Source: Zygnema cylindricum (lineage: Eukaryota > Streptophyta > Zygnematophyceae > Zygnematales > Zygnemataceae). Taken from it: DNA of 64,000 nt. The stretch's first letter is position 1. Every line of letters begins with the position of its first letter. A program made the position numbers and the translations under genes. The stretch spans positions 1 to 64,000 of the forward strand of contig JBBHKE010002697.1 in NCBI GenBank assembly GCA_037447655.1, written 5' to 3'. Shown here one piece after another: positions 10,561-21,636 of the stretch. Under the pieces are notes generated by a model. The model made no database searches, was not told the DNA's origin, and saw only the letters and a list, made by a program, of their open reading frames with translations.

Positions 10561-11103
10561 TACACCGCGCATCGTTATTAGTGTCAAGGTCACTAATTTG
10601 GGTTCTTAAAATTTTGATTTTTTTCCAAAAATAGTATACGTGATTTTATTTTTTCCTTGACGTTAATTGAGGTTCCGTACAAATTAGCGTACAGAATGAA
10701 AGTACATTAATATGTAAATAGTGTGGTGTACGGTCTATGTCAGACCGTACATAAATGTACCTTTTTAAGTGAAAATTTTACAATATATGAATTAAATCGG
10801 ACGCGTTCGCATAGGAACGTGCGCTAAAAAAACGGGATAGGTCTGACATGTAAAAAAGTCTGAAATGTACGGATATTTAAATTTCACTACGGTGTACGAT
10901 TTATAATATTTTGTACGGATACATATAATAATGTATATAATCGTACAGAAAAATTTCCATTTTTGCCTTTCCAAATTAGCGTTAACACTGAAATTAGAAT
11001 AAACCTTTTTTTTTTTAACTTTCAAATTCTTAATTAGCGTCAATGACGGTATATTTACTTACACACTATTTAAACTTTGACACTAATAACGATGCGCGGT
11101 GTA
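10561..11103. mobile_element. TA-type MITE, family 4 (543 bp)
   Basis: Ends are TACACCGCGCATCGTTATTA and TAATAACGATGCGCGGTGTA. The interior shares GTGTGGTGTACGGTC..GTACATAAATGTACC with families 1 and 3. The variable positions between TACACCG and ATCG (GC here) are mirrored exactly in both ends. Confidence 0.8.
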
Positions 11104-12145
11104 GTCTTTTTTGTGGATCACGACAAAATTGTAACTACTCCGTTAGGCCTACGTGTAACTGCAGTCGGTGACTCTCCGCACATGGGTCCGACAAACAAAA
11201 TCGCTTTCCGTACCAATTGTTCTGGTGAAAATTTCGTACGGTTTGTTCAAAATGCAATTACGGAATCCTGATGCTCCCACAAGTAGCCGCCTTTTGATGT
11301 CGGCCTATTTTGTCGCGGCATGAAAGTTTAAAAACAATTGTAATTTGACCGCTCCGTTGTTGACTCCTGATACAAGGAAGGTTTTCCGGCGGCTCTGCGT
11401 TCCGTACATGTAGTGACTGCTCGACGCGTGGACCAATGAATCAGCTTGGTTTTCGAAGCAAAATGATATCATAGAAGTGATTCTGTCAACCTAGAAAAAT
11501 GTCTATTTGTTACGGCGATTCCTTATTTTGAACTTGGCGTATGTCATTATGGTTCAGATAATAGATTTTAATTGGTCAAATTGTTTGTTTGAGAGGAAAA
11601 AATAAAAAATGCTTGCGCGTCGGTTAACTTTTACGGGCAGTGAAGGGCTATCCGTACAATAGACATTTTGTCCTGAGAAACCTGAGCCGCTATGAAGCTT
11701 TGACTAATCACTATATGGAATGGTAATTGCAAAAACGCCAAAAGTTTTAAATGGACTACAATATAGATGACGACAAATATTTCTGTACCTGGGCGGGTCA
11801 TAAGTGATGATGTCACATATGCAGAAGCGGAAAAACATAGGAAAGGACAACTATAGAGGTGACGACAGGTGTTATTGGACCCCGGTAGGTAATGACGCAC
11901 CAATTGCAGAAACGCCAAATATTCAGAAAGGACAGCGATAGAGGTGACGAGACCTGGGCAGGTCACAGGTGATGACGTCATTACTTGCAGGAGACTGGAA
12001 GTCCTACTCATTTGTTTTAGCACGTGCATATGTACGGATATTGAAAGCACTTCCAAAATTTTACGCGTAGAAGTACACCCGTGGCGGCCTGATTGGCGAA
12101 AGACTCTAGACTATCTCCGTACATCTTAGTACGGAACATAAGAAT
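11104..12145. other. Non-coding stretch with a three-unit imperfect tandem repeat
   Basis: At 11728-11996 three imperfect units of about 83-91 bp recur, each with a GCAGAAACGCCAAA-like word, a GACGACA or GTGACGAGA word and a GGTCACAGGTGATGACGTCA-like palindrome. The minus-strand ORF 11631-12056 is produced by this repeat and shows no domain. Nothing else is seen. Confidence 0.4.
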
Positions 12146-12629
12146 TACACCATAGTTGTTCACGGCGTTTAGTGCGAACGATTTAATCGCGACGAATTAC
12201 ACGTAACAAACGCATTGAACCTTTTGAAAAAATCATAAAAATCGTTAATGAATTTTCATCCGTACTATTCCGTACATGTAAACAAAAATAAATTTCACAT
12301 ATACTGCAGTTTGTACATTTTACGTATCTTTTCGATTTAGTCCGTACATTTTTGGAAAAAAAATCCGTACATTTCCGTAAAATTTATGTTCAGTTTACCG
12401 GACACAAAGTACAACGAATTGCAACGTATCTTTTCGCCAAATTCCGTACTTTTACCGTACTACACCGTACAGCAATTGTAAAATGCCGTACAGTTTCCGT
12501 AAGTTAGCCGTTCAGTTTTCCGGACAAAAAGTACATCGCGTTTTTTTCCGATTTATTCAAAAGTCACGAATTATACGTTTTAATCGGAAAAAAGGTATAA
12601 ATCGCGCGATTTGAACAACTATGAATTAT
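12146..12629. mobile_element. Element family A (~480 bp)
   Basis: It starts TACACCATAGTTGTTCA and ends TTTGAACAACTATG, a TIR of about 17 bp. The interior is rich in CCGTAC words and shares GCGAACGAT, ATCGCGACGAATTA and AATTATACGTTTTAATCGG with the copy at 20601-21395. It abuts a family B element, as the other copy does. Confidence 0.65.
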
Positions 12630-12910
12630 ACCATAGTTCAAAAGTAGGTGAAAGTAGGCCCATACAATATGCCTATTGTATGCAAAACATACAATATGAC
12701 CTTAAGACCCATATTGTATTTGGACCTATTCGGACCAATTAAAACATTCGGACCAAAAAGTTTTACTTACACCGCTAGATTCGTAAGATTGGACGGTCGC
12801 TGATCAATGTAGTGATCTAAGAAGATCACATGAAAAGCCCATATCACAACTTACGATAAAGGCGCCGACCAAAGGCCTACCATAAAAACGCCTACTTTTG
12901 AACTATGAAT
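12628..12910. mobile_element. Element family B, internally deleted copy (~283 bp)
   Basis: It begins ACCATAGTTCAAAAGTAGG and ends CCTACTTTTGAACTATG, with CCCATACAATATGCC and GGCCTACCATAAAAACG inside. It lacks roughly the middle half of the copies at 7793 and 20030. Confidence 0.65.
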
Positions 12911-13416
12911 TACACCGTGAATCGCTAATAGCGTTCATGACTCTAATTGAGGTACCCCGTTTTTGTAGGCAGATTCCCAAATAGAATTAATCATTCTAAA
13001 TGTTTCCGAACGTTATTTGAGGTACCCCACCTAATAGGGTTCATAGCTGTAATGTAGTGTCCTTCTAAATAGTGTGGTGTACGGACTATCATATCCGTAT
13101 TATTTTGTACTTTTTCAAGTAAAAAGTACAGAAAAATTGTTTACGCTAACGCGCGCGCATGTAAATGTGCTCTGGAAAAAATGACGCGGATGTCACAAAA
13201 ACGCGACGGCGTACGATTTGAACAATTTCGTACATGCACATATTTTAGTGTGGAGATATTATGTGCCGACAATTATTACAAAGCACTTTAAAAATAGCGA
13301 TAAATTCTAATTATTTTTTTTTTTTGGAAAAAACTGAAATTCCCAATTAGCGCAAATAACGCTAATTGTTTCATTACGCTATCTATTTCATTACGCTTAT
13401 AGCGATTCACGGTGTA
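12911..13416. mobile_element. TA-type MITE, family 1, inverted (506 bp)
   Basis: Ends are TACACCGTGAATCGCTAATA and TATAGCGATTCACGGTGTA. It lines up with the reverse complement of 3857-4367 over its full length. It is non-coding. Confidence 0.8.
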
Positions 13417-13424
13417 GTTCTAGA

Positions 13425-13670
13425 ATTTGTGACGTCGACGTTGTCATATTTTGAGCGTGACGTCTAAATGTCACAAACCCTAAACATCTACAATATTACA
13501 AGTAGCTAGACGTCTACAACCATCGCTATTTTAAAAAAAATATTTTGTAAACGTCATCGATTATTGCGAGTTTTGTAGTCGTCTACAACCGTCACAATCT
13601 AAAGTAACTATTTCATTTCTTTACATAGGATTGCTCTGAAAGTAGTACGCAAAATCTTCGCTAAAAACAA
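13425..13670 (-). repeat. Right arm of the ~250-bp inverted repeat pair
   Basis: Reverse complement of 2053-2310 with moderate divergence: GACGTCGACGTTGT at its inner end, AAACCCTAAAC, CTACAACCGTCAC, and GTAGTACGCAAAATCTTCGCT at the outer end. Confidence 0.6.
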
Positions 13671-15044
13671 AGTTACAAGACTAAAGTTTCGGTTACATGG
13701 GAAAGTGCCCTAAGTGCTATATTATTGAGAAATACCTTTTCCCACGTGTGTTCTCCGTACAATTATACTTCAAACCACTTACTTTCGTCTTTGGCATTTT
13801 TTTTTTTAGGTCCTTTCAAGGTTTTTTTGGCATTTTCTGGGTGATTTCAGGGTTTTCTAAAAGTTTCGGGGTGCTTTAGGCTTTTGTATGGTTTGCTGAG
13901 GTTTTTTTTTGGGTGGTTTTAGCTTTAATGCTCACGTATTTGACGTTTCTATCAGCCGCCATATCGGTGAAGATCGGGACCCACCTCGATTTTGAAAACC
14001 GAAAATCATGAAATCCCTACTCGATATGCACCACAAGTCCACAAACAATAAGCACATCTATACCATTGTACCCCAATTGTTCACCCTATTTCCAACTTTT
14101 CAAATTTAAATTTAGCTCAAACCTGACGTTCTCTATTGTACTTCTCTCCGGAGAGTGCGGTCAACGATAACCCACTTCTGGATAGTTCCTATCCGTACAA
14201 TCACTTAGATATCCACGTCACATAGTACCAGCCTTTTGTCCGTACACCTATCCCCGCCGTCCGACATAGGACCCTACACCTGACGGAATTGTCCGGGGGA
14301 GCCGGAAAGCCGTCACGTATGTCACAGTACCTGACGGATGGTGCACCCCAGCGTCGGACCGGTTGCCGCCAACTCTCTGGATCCAAAAGTTTTCGCCGCT
14401 TTTAGGGTTTGGAACTTTGGATGGCTCGTTTTTCACGCCGAATCCTGTACTTTTATGTACGGACATATCTCGCGAGCCCTAGACAAAGATTTGCCGGCCT
14501 TTCAGACTTCCACGCGTGCTTTAACCTTCTGTACGGTCATTCTGTTAACCAAAGGTACAGTCCCTTTTTCGCTTTACCTCACTGTCCTTTCTTTTGTCGT
14601 ACTATGTCGTACTTTTTCACAGGTTCGGTATTTGTACGGCCGAATCGCAAATATCGACAAGTTGCCGACTATTCTGATTCCCTCGCCGCGTTTTGCGGAC
14701 GTGTCCCGCGACGCCCGTTCGTCCAAATCGAGGCTGGGGTCCTGCTAGCCGCTCGATGCTGTACGGAGCAGGTCGGCGTGGCTAATACGACAAACGAGTT
14801 GTCACGGCTATGCGTGCACGCCACCGCCCAGGATAACCGCAGAGAGCTGGAGGGCTCGGCCACCAGAAGGACAAAATCGGGACTAAATCAAATCCCGAAA
14901 AGCGAGCGAGAGGGAGAGAGAGAAAACGAGCGACTGCGAACGTTCGAGAGGGATAAAGAGGGGAGAGGAGGGAGAGAGAGAGAAGGACTGGAAAGAATCG
15001 CCGAGATTTTTTGAGAAGGGAAGAGGTGTAAGGCTGAAAGTGAG
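13671..15044. other. GC-richer unassigned segment with scattered GTAC words
   Basis: No gene can be supported. A 201-codon ORF (14409-15014) runs into a low-complexity arginine/glutamate tail made by the (GA)n tract, and overlapping ORFs on both strands are of similar length. The T-rich run at 13790-13930 and the rise in GC from 14150 could reflect an upstream region for the ORF at 15143, but no TATA box or other element is clear. Confidence 0.3.
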
Positions 15045-15128
15045 AAAGTGAAGAAAGAGAGAGAGATAGAGAGAGAGAGAGATAAAGAGAGATAAAGAGA
15101 GGGAGAGAGAGAGAGAGAGAGAGAGAGT
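15045..15128 (+). repeat. (GA)n microsatellite
   Basis: An almost uninterrupted GAGAGA tract with GATA interruptions ends 14 bases before the ATG at 15143. Purine-rich leaders of this kind are common in plant 5' regions. Confidence 0.9.
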
Positions 15129-15142
15129 GCAAGACATAAAAA

Positions 15143-15994
15143 ATGGCATCCAGGAGCGTAACTGAAACTGCCTTACATGGAAACATCATGCTCCTCCATC
15201 TTCAGTTGGCCAATGCCGTACACATGGAGAGACAGTCAGAAGACGACAACATTCCTGTGGCACAGCCTGTAGAAAACGACAAATTAGAGAGGCTGGTACG
15301 GGAAATGAACGGCAAGCTACAATGTGACACGCGTCACTACAGAAAACAACAAACAGTGCGAAGAAACGATTCCCAGGGGGCGGCGGAACTGGCTTCCGAC
15401 ATGGAACTGTTCAGAATGGGACACGTGCGAAGGTCCGTCAGAAAAGACAAAATGTCGGTGGGCCACACTGTAAGCTGTCTGCGAGCCAGTCGTACGGATG
15501 ATGACGTGGCAAACGGTTTGGAAGGGAGATACAGGGAGGGGAAGAAGAGGGTGACGTGGGGTTCAGTGGAGATTCGCGAATATTCGTTGGGAGAAACGAA
15601 AAAAGCCAAAAGTCAAACTCTGGACGAGGGAGAGTGGGCGACCTACGTAGAAAAATCGGTGTACGAATATCCCCAAATCTCACGAATATTCGGAGCTGCT
15701 GAGGCGAAGAAAGAATTCGGTTCGTTTCCTAAATTGGCTCGAAATTCGGCGCCCAATTTGGCGGCGGATTTCTCTATTTTGACAATGGAAGGTTCCAAAA
15801 AGAAACTGATGGGGTCCAAATGGGCGGTAAAAGAATTTGGGAAACAGCAAATTGGGTCCATTTCTGGGGGAAATGGGTGGAAAAAAATGGGTCCTTCTCC
15901 AAGATGTGGATTAAACCAGATTAACCAGATTAACCAAATTAATGGACCTTTTGTGGGTACAATGGGGTCTAGAGCAGCACTCATTTCTCTTTAG
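15143..15994 (+). CDS. Hypothetical protein, 283 aa (orphan ORF)
   Basis: A single open frame of 283 codons, long for this AT-rich neighbourhood and with more balanced base composition. The start is the first ATG after the (GA)n leader. The N-terminal half is charged and hydrophilic (basic RRSVRKDK segment near residue 95). A KKRVTWGSVEIREYSLGE stretch lies near residue 135. The C-terminal third is glycine- and lysine-rich and ends with a QINQINQING triplet repeat. No signal peptide, membrane segment or known catalytic motif is visible, and I do not recognise the family. It could be a real intronless gene, the first exon of a longer one, or a remnant. No splice donor was convincing. Confidence 0.4.
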   Translation: MASRSVTETALHGNIMLLHLQLANAVHMERQSEDDNIPVAQPVENDKLERLVREMNGKLQCDTRHYRKQQTVRRNDSQGAAELASDMELFRMGHVRRSVRKDKMSVGHTVSCLRASRTDDDVANGLEGRYREGKKRVTWGSVEIREYSLGETKKAKSQTLDEGEWATYVEKSVYEYPQISRIFGAAEAKKEFGSFPKLARNSAPNLAADFSILTMEGSKKKLMGSKWAVKEFGKQQIGSISGGNGWKKMGPSPRCGLNQINQINQINGPFVGTMGSRAALISL

Positions 15995-17854
15995 AGCGAT
16001 TCGCGCGCCCCTCTTTTTTTGGTTTTTTTTTGTTCTTCGTCGCATCTTTTGTGGTGCGCAAAACTCGGGTGAAGAAAAGTGTGTATACATGAGGTTTCTA
16101 TTTTGGGTTTTAGAGGTTTAGGGCTTTTGAGATAACGGAACTGCGACATGGAGCGTAACGGAGTCGGAACGGAAGCAGGTTGTTACTAGTAAAACGAAAA
16201 AAAAAACGAAAGGAAAATCGTAAAAAGGAATTTTAAAAGGAAGTGGAAACGGAGACGGTAACGGAGTTTGAAAATTTGAAGCGGAAACTAAAAGGAAATC
16301 GAAAGGGAAAAAAAAAGGGGTTCGAGCTAGAGTATGCAACAATTATTTTTTTTTTTTTTATTGCAGTCGAGATTTGTTTATTTTATTTGTTCCCTCAAAT
16401 GATTTCGTATCATAGATATTCATTATCTATTAATTCGTTTATTGTTTTCTCCTTTTTTGTATTGTTTTGTTCAAATTCTTGTACCATATTTTGTTTAAGA
16501 AATAGAAGTTGGATTTAGATTAATTTTTAGATTTAGATTTTCTTAATTTCAAAATGTTTCAGTTCAACTAGAAAGTAGTTTTCTGCTTGTAACTTTCACA
16601 AGAATTAGTGTTGGAAGTTTGTCAGAAGTGGTACAAATACAACTAGATTTTACCAATTTTACCCTCTCTGGTGTTTTCCCTCTCCAGATCTTTTAGAACT
16701 TGAACCTTTGTTTGAAAGACTTTTGTTTTTAAATTTAATGTAAATATGGTTTGAAAAAGAAAAAGAATGCTCACTTTTTGTGGTTATGAAGTCCATGTCT
16801 ATTTAATCCGTATGATTTTATGGTTTTTTGCAATTCCTTTCCATGTATTTTATTTGTGTTTATATTTCTGGTTAAAATCGGAAATAAAAATAAAGAAGAT
16901 AGTACTAAAAAATGAATGTAAATAAATGTGTTATCCACTAAAAATATAAATTTTAATAACCATTAGTTTAAGTAAAACTCCCCCCTTTAAAAACATGTGA
17001 AAAAACCTTATATGGATAACATAAGGAGGATATGCCAAAAAGCTTTCTTATACTTTGTTGTAATTTATAAATAATACACCATTATTACAATCAACACTAT
17101 AATACAAAATTTGAGTATTTTATATTAGGTAGAAGACTAACTTCAATTGATGTAAGATTACCAAAAAATTGAAATTGTCAAATCGCCAAAAAGGATGGAT
17201 GGCCATGGAAATAAAATTACGTAACTATGGCAATCAATTTACCATCATAGAAGTTAACCACCTAATTATTGCGTAGTAATGTACGAATAATTTATTCGAG
17301 GAAAGTTACGAAATTATCGAATTGTTTGCATTGAGAGTAAAACCACAAAATTTGTCGCAACCATGAGTTTAAAGTGCGAAACAACTGAAAACGCTACCTG
17401 CTGTCACACCGTACAATATGCGTACTAATGGATTTCGTACGTTATAACACAAATAGTACTTAAACCCGTACCTTAGACCAAAGGTAAGATCACGTGTGCA
17501 AACGTGTACCAAGCAAACCCTTATTATAAGCGTATTTATACCCGAAAGACACGTATAAAACGGGGATACCAGATATAGCTGCAATCTTCATAATTTCACT
17601 AGAAATAGTGTGGTCGTTGGAAAATAATAGAAATATGGAACGGTTTCAAACGATGTAAATTTTTTAGGAAGAAAGACGGAGCCTTAAAATGGTAGAGTAT
17701 AATATAATTCTAGGATTTTATCTCGATGTTGTAAAATATAGTACGTTAAAATGTTTAGAAATATTATAAACAGTAAAGTTTATTCCATTTTAAATAAGTT
17801 TAGATTTATTTAACTCATCCAAGGAAGCGGGAAATAATTAGGGTTTTAAAAGTT
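15995..17854. other. AT-rich intergenic DNA
   Basis: No gene found. A purine-rich patch (16135-16330, repeated ACGGA words) precedes a T-rich stretch, and 16560-17300 is plain AT-rich DNA. A TACACCATTATTAC word near 17077 resembles a TIR but has no partner. Confidence 0.4.
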
Positions 17855-18110
17855 TACATGTGGTTGCCGCGGTTTTGTTACCGTAAACGTTCTCCGGCCG
17901 TGTGAATTGCTAATTTTATTATGACGGTGGACGTTCGCAAGCGCGGCAAAATCTTAAGCGGTTGACACAACATTTTGAAAGTCAAAGGTGTCCAACCGAT
18001 TGACCGTCAAAATTGTACTCAACGGTGCTTTATATGTACCAATGTGTACTTCAAACGTACAATTTTTGACAAAATGATGTAAGTGACTGTGCGCAACCAA
18101 AACAGTCACT
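17855..18110 (+). repeat. R1 element, truncated left end
   Basis: It begins inside R1 at TTTACATGTGGTTGCCGCGG and runs to the normal end AACAGTCACT. The first ~20 bp of R1 are absent. It abuts the 33-bp-TIR element at 18111 exactly. Confidence 0.75.
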
Positions 18111-18728
18111 TGCGTGGTTCACACTTGAAAAATGGGAAAACGGTATGGTATGAAAACGGTACTTTTTTTTGTCCGCCGTGAACTGGCACGTGACGCTAGC
18201 CTACATCAACTAGCGTGTCGTGATACGAGCCACTTGTCCGTACGAAAAGTAAACGCTTTGCGGACATGATATGTACGAAACCTTCCAAACCAAAATGTAC
18301 TGCCACGCAAGCGTTTTTACAGACCAAAAACAACCGCGAAGGATCTTTTTTTTCCATCGTTTTTTTTTTTTTTTTTGACATTGCGTGTTCTCTTATCTGA
18401 TTGGTCCTCTAGTTTGTTCATAAGTTTGCGACGGAATGAATTTTTGTACGGTTCACGTTCGTGCGCTTCGTTTTCGAAATTCTTCAAAAACGAAAAAGTG
18501 CATTCCGAACATGATGTCCGATGGCGAACGGCAGTTGCCGTTTGCTATACGCAGCTGTCGAGTTTTGACGCATAAAACTGCGTCTTTTGTCCGCCGCTAC
18601 GCTCCAAAACAATCAAATCAACCGCCCCAACCATCACCGCCGCGTTTTTTGTCATTTTTTGAAATTTGGCGTACGAATCCCAAAATTTATGACATCCGTT
18701 TTCCCATTTTTCAAGTGTGAACCACGCA
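18111..18728. mobile_element. Non-autonomous TIR element with perfect 33-bp ends (618 bp)
   Basis: The first 33 bases (TGCGTGGTTCACACTTGAAA.., 18111-18143) are the exact reverse complement of the last 33 (18696-18728). The interior has a T-run (18361-18376) and short overlapping ORFs on both strands with no recognisable domain. No target duplication is obvious. Perfect ends suggest recent activity. The superfamily is not determined. Confidence 0.85.
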
Positions 18729-18892
18729 TATGATTTGAATGGTTGAATAGAAAAGGTTATGAAGCATACTAAGTGACAGAGTACGGATTCGGAACTGTTT
18801 CGTGCGGATTCGGTACAGTTTAGTACGTAAAAATGCGACCTCTGCCAAGCGAGACTTGTGAAAAAATTGAAGGTCGGGCACGACCTGGTCGA

Positions 18893-19117
18893 TACACCGT
18901 GTATCGCTATTACTGCTGATGTTATTTTTTTGCCGCTTAAAACATCTTTTCTCCGTACACACTTGTCGGATAATAGATCTGACGGTTGCAATTGAAATCC
19001 GAGATTCTCACCTTCCCATCGCCGGTTTGCATATGACTATTGGACAAGTGTGTACGGAGAAAAGATATTTTATGTGACGAAAAAATTGTTAGCAATAATA
19101 GCGATACACGGTTTGTA
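18893..19117. mobile_element. TA-type MITE, family 5, with long arms (225 bp)
   Basis: Ends are TACACCGTGTATCGCTATTA and AATAGCGATACACGGTTTGTA. The arms stay complementary for most of their length (AACATCTTTTCTCCGTACACA against TGTGTACGGAGAAAAGATATT), leaving a loop of roughly 70 bp. It would fold into a hairpin if transcribed. Confidence 0.75.
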
Positions 19118-19357
19118 CTTTTGTATAGGCGATGACGTGTGTGTGGTTTACCACTATAGGAGGAGTCTAGAAGGGAAAATCGAATCGTGTAAGTTTGCAG
19201 TACGTTATGTGTTTCAAAAATTTCGTTGATATAAGAAATTCACCCTCGTTCATATAGTTTTCTATTTTCCCCTATTTTCTGGTCGGAAGAAATACATCGC
19301 TAACAGCCTTTAATAGGGAGGGTTTCTATGAACCTAAATTCAATTGACCTAAAATGG

Positions 19358-19404
19358 TACACCGTGTATCGCTATTAGTGTTAACACTAGCGATACACAG
19401 TGTA
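19358..19404. mobile_element. 47-bp palindrome: two TA-type MITE ends back to back
   Basis: TACACCGTGTATCGCTATT.. is followed at once by ..CTAGCGATACACAGTGTA with no interior. The arms match family 5 ends with one substitution and a 3-base indel. Confidence 0.7.
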
Positions 19405-19839
19405 CTGTAATGTAGTAAATGCGTGAACTTTGTAACACGAGGACTTCAGTCGAACTGCCAGTACAATGCCGATACTAAATACTGAAAACTGTCGGTTCCG
19501 ACCCGATACGCAACACTACGAATTCTCCTACTTTATGTTTGTCGTAGATCTTCACGTATTTGACTATTTTCTACCTGTATCATGTGAATTTTGAATCCGA
19601 ATCCCGAGCTTCGTCCAAGCATCAATTCTGTACAGCTGGTCAGGCCAGGAAAGATGTTGGTTGTTTACCTGGAATTTAAATTTGGCGGCAAAGAACCTTC
19701 CAATATTCCAATCCGGCAATCACCGTCATACTGTGCCGTTCCACCATATTTGAAAAAAAATGAAAAAACGACACTTGTAGCCGCGCAGTTTTTTCCTTGA
19801 AACTCTGCAACTTTGCAACACCGCCCTTACAGGATATGA

Positions 19840-19990
19840 ATCAAAAGTGCGAAAACGCGCGTGCGAACGATATATCTGGTATCCTCCTAAAACATGCACA
19901 CAATGCCCAGTATCGTAGTGAGTATATTACGCATTTGGTACTGGGACACCGGATATAGCGTTCGCACGCATTTTCTCACTTCTCATCTAC
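19840..19990. repeat. Inverted repeat ~145 bp
   Basis: AAGTGCGAAAACGCGCGTGC..GATATATC at the left is mirrored by GATATAGCGTTCGCACGC..CTCACTT at the right, with about 80 bp between. It resembles a small MITE. No target duplication was identified. Confidence 0.6.
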
Positions 19991-20029
19991 GTTTCAGGTA
20001 GTTGGAATTTACGGAGTTAATCCATACTG

Positions 20030-20602
20030 TACACCATAATTCAAAAGTAAGTGAAAGTAGGCCCATACAATATGCCTATTGTACGCAAAACATACAATAT
20101 GGCCTTAAGACCCATATTGTATTGGTCGCAAAATGAAAAATAATAGTAACAGGGTTGAGTTGCACATCGATCGATAGAGAATTAAACTTCATGTCTAAAT
20201 TTTGAAAAACATGCGGACAAATTTTGATTTTTCCGTGAGTTTTGAGGTATTTTCTATTCAAACCGTCAGATTTTGGACGGTCGGACGGTCGCTGATCAAA
20301 GTAGCAATCTGAGAAGATCACATGAAAAGCCCATAACACAGCTTACGATAGGACTTATGTCCGCGTTTTTTTTTCCGGGTTTTTTTTCCCGCGGAATGTC
20401 TTCCTACGCCGTGTTAGTTCGCTAAAAAAATTTTCCGGCGGCGTGCGATGTACTATGTTGATACGTCAGATTCGTACGTTCGTACAATAGTGTGCACAAC
20501 GCACACACCTACAGTATGCCGACTCTGCGCGAGTTTCGTGCCAAGTTTTGTGCGCCTACCAAAGGCCTACCATAAAAACGCCTACTTTTAAACTATGCTG
20601 TA
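20030..20602. mobile_element. Element family B, full copy (~573 bp)
   Basis: It starts TACACCATAATTCAAAAGTA and ends CCTACTTTTAAACTATGCTGTA. Inside are the CATACAATATGG words, a GATCAAAGTAGC..GAAGATCACATG block and GCCTACCATAAAAACGCC. It is the reverse complement of 7793-8350 and is immediately followed by a family A element sharing the TA at 20601. Confidence 0.7.
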
Positions 20603-21395
20603 CACCATAGTTGTTCATATCGATTAGTGCGAACGATTCAATCGCGACGAATTATACGTAGCGAACGCATCGAACCTGTTGAACAAATCGTGAAAAATCG
20701 TTAATGAATTTGTATCCGTATTATTTCGTACATGTAAAACAAAAAAAAAATACTTATAGCGCAGTTTGTAAGTTTCCCGTTAAATTAGCGTCAAAACATT
20801 ACAAATATTTAAATATTTTTCATACTCGCACCGAAATTTCTTCATGGACTGGCTACGGACATCTTAGCAGTAGGCTATGCTAATGTGTCGTAGAGATGGG
20901 TTTAAAATATCGGCAAACGCTAACGCAATTTTTGAGAAAGTCTGTCTGTCTGATACTATTTGACAGACATCCATGGCCGCCTTCTCTCTCTATCTTTTTA
21001 ACATTCCATGGCGACTTCTTTCAAAAAAAAAATGGAGAAGACGTTCGTACAATTTTCAAACTTACCGAGCGAAAATAGTGTGACATTTCAAACGTCTCCT
21101 TTCGAAAATGTCCATACATTTTCGATAAAATTACGTACATGTTCCATGAAATTTATTTTCAGTTCACTTGACAGAAAGTACCAATAACTGCGACGTATGT
21201 TTTCCTCAAATTCCGTACATTCTCGTAACAAACCGTACATTTTACTGAAATACTGTACGCTTCCCGTAAATTGTCCGTTCAGTTTAAATGACAGAAAGTA
21301 CATCGCGTTTTTTTGCGATTTTTTCAAAAGTCACGAATTATACGTTTCAATCGGAAAAAAGGAAAAAATCGCACGATTTGAACAACTATGCTGTA
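20601..21395. mobile_element. Element family A, longer copy (~795 bp)
   Basis: It starts TACACCATAGTTGTTCATAT and ends TTTGAACAACTATGCTGTA. Terminal regions match 12146-12629. The middle (20780-21100) is extra. Short ORFs on both strands are not conserved in the other copy. Confidence 0.65.
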
Positions 21396-21462
21396 CACTC
21401 ATCATACTGTATTTTTCACGTGTAGTATAAACTAACCACATATAGGGTTTATAAAAGTATAG

Positions 21463-21636
21463 TACACCGCCAATCGCTATTAGCGTAGAAGTTTCTTTAG
21501 CGTATATGAATAATTACTGTGGTTTACGCTAATTAAGAATTTGAAAAATTTGAAAAAAAACATACATTCTAATTGTTTAATAATTATAATTTGGGTCTTT
21601 GAAAAAAACAAATGTCGGCCGCAAACATGCTTATAC
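21463..21636. mobile_element. TA-type MITE, family 3, half copy
   Basis: It starts TACACCGCCAATCGCTATTA and matches the reverse complement of the right third of 10022-10547 up to GCATGCTTATAC, where the next element starts. The other end is missing. Confidence 0.7.

Noticed and set aside
10217-11043. Minus-strand ORFs of 64-83 codons inside the TA-type MITEs as transposase fragments
   Set aside because: They are not conserved between family members and have no DDE-like residues or helix-turn-helix pattern.
14409-15014. 201-codon ORF before the GA tract
   Set aside because: Its last third is generated by the (GA)n repeat, ORFs of similar length overlap on the other strand, and no domain is visible.
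14782-15189. 135-codon minus-strand ORF rich in Leu/Ser
   Set aside because: Low-complexity translation of the (GA)n tract.
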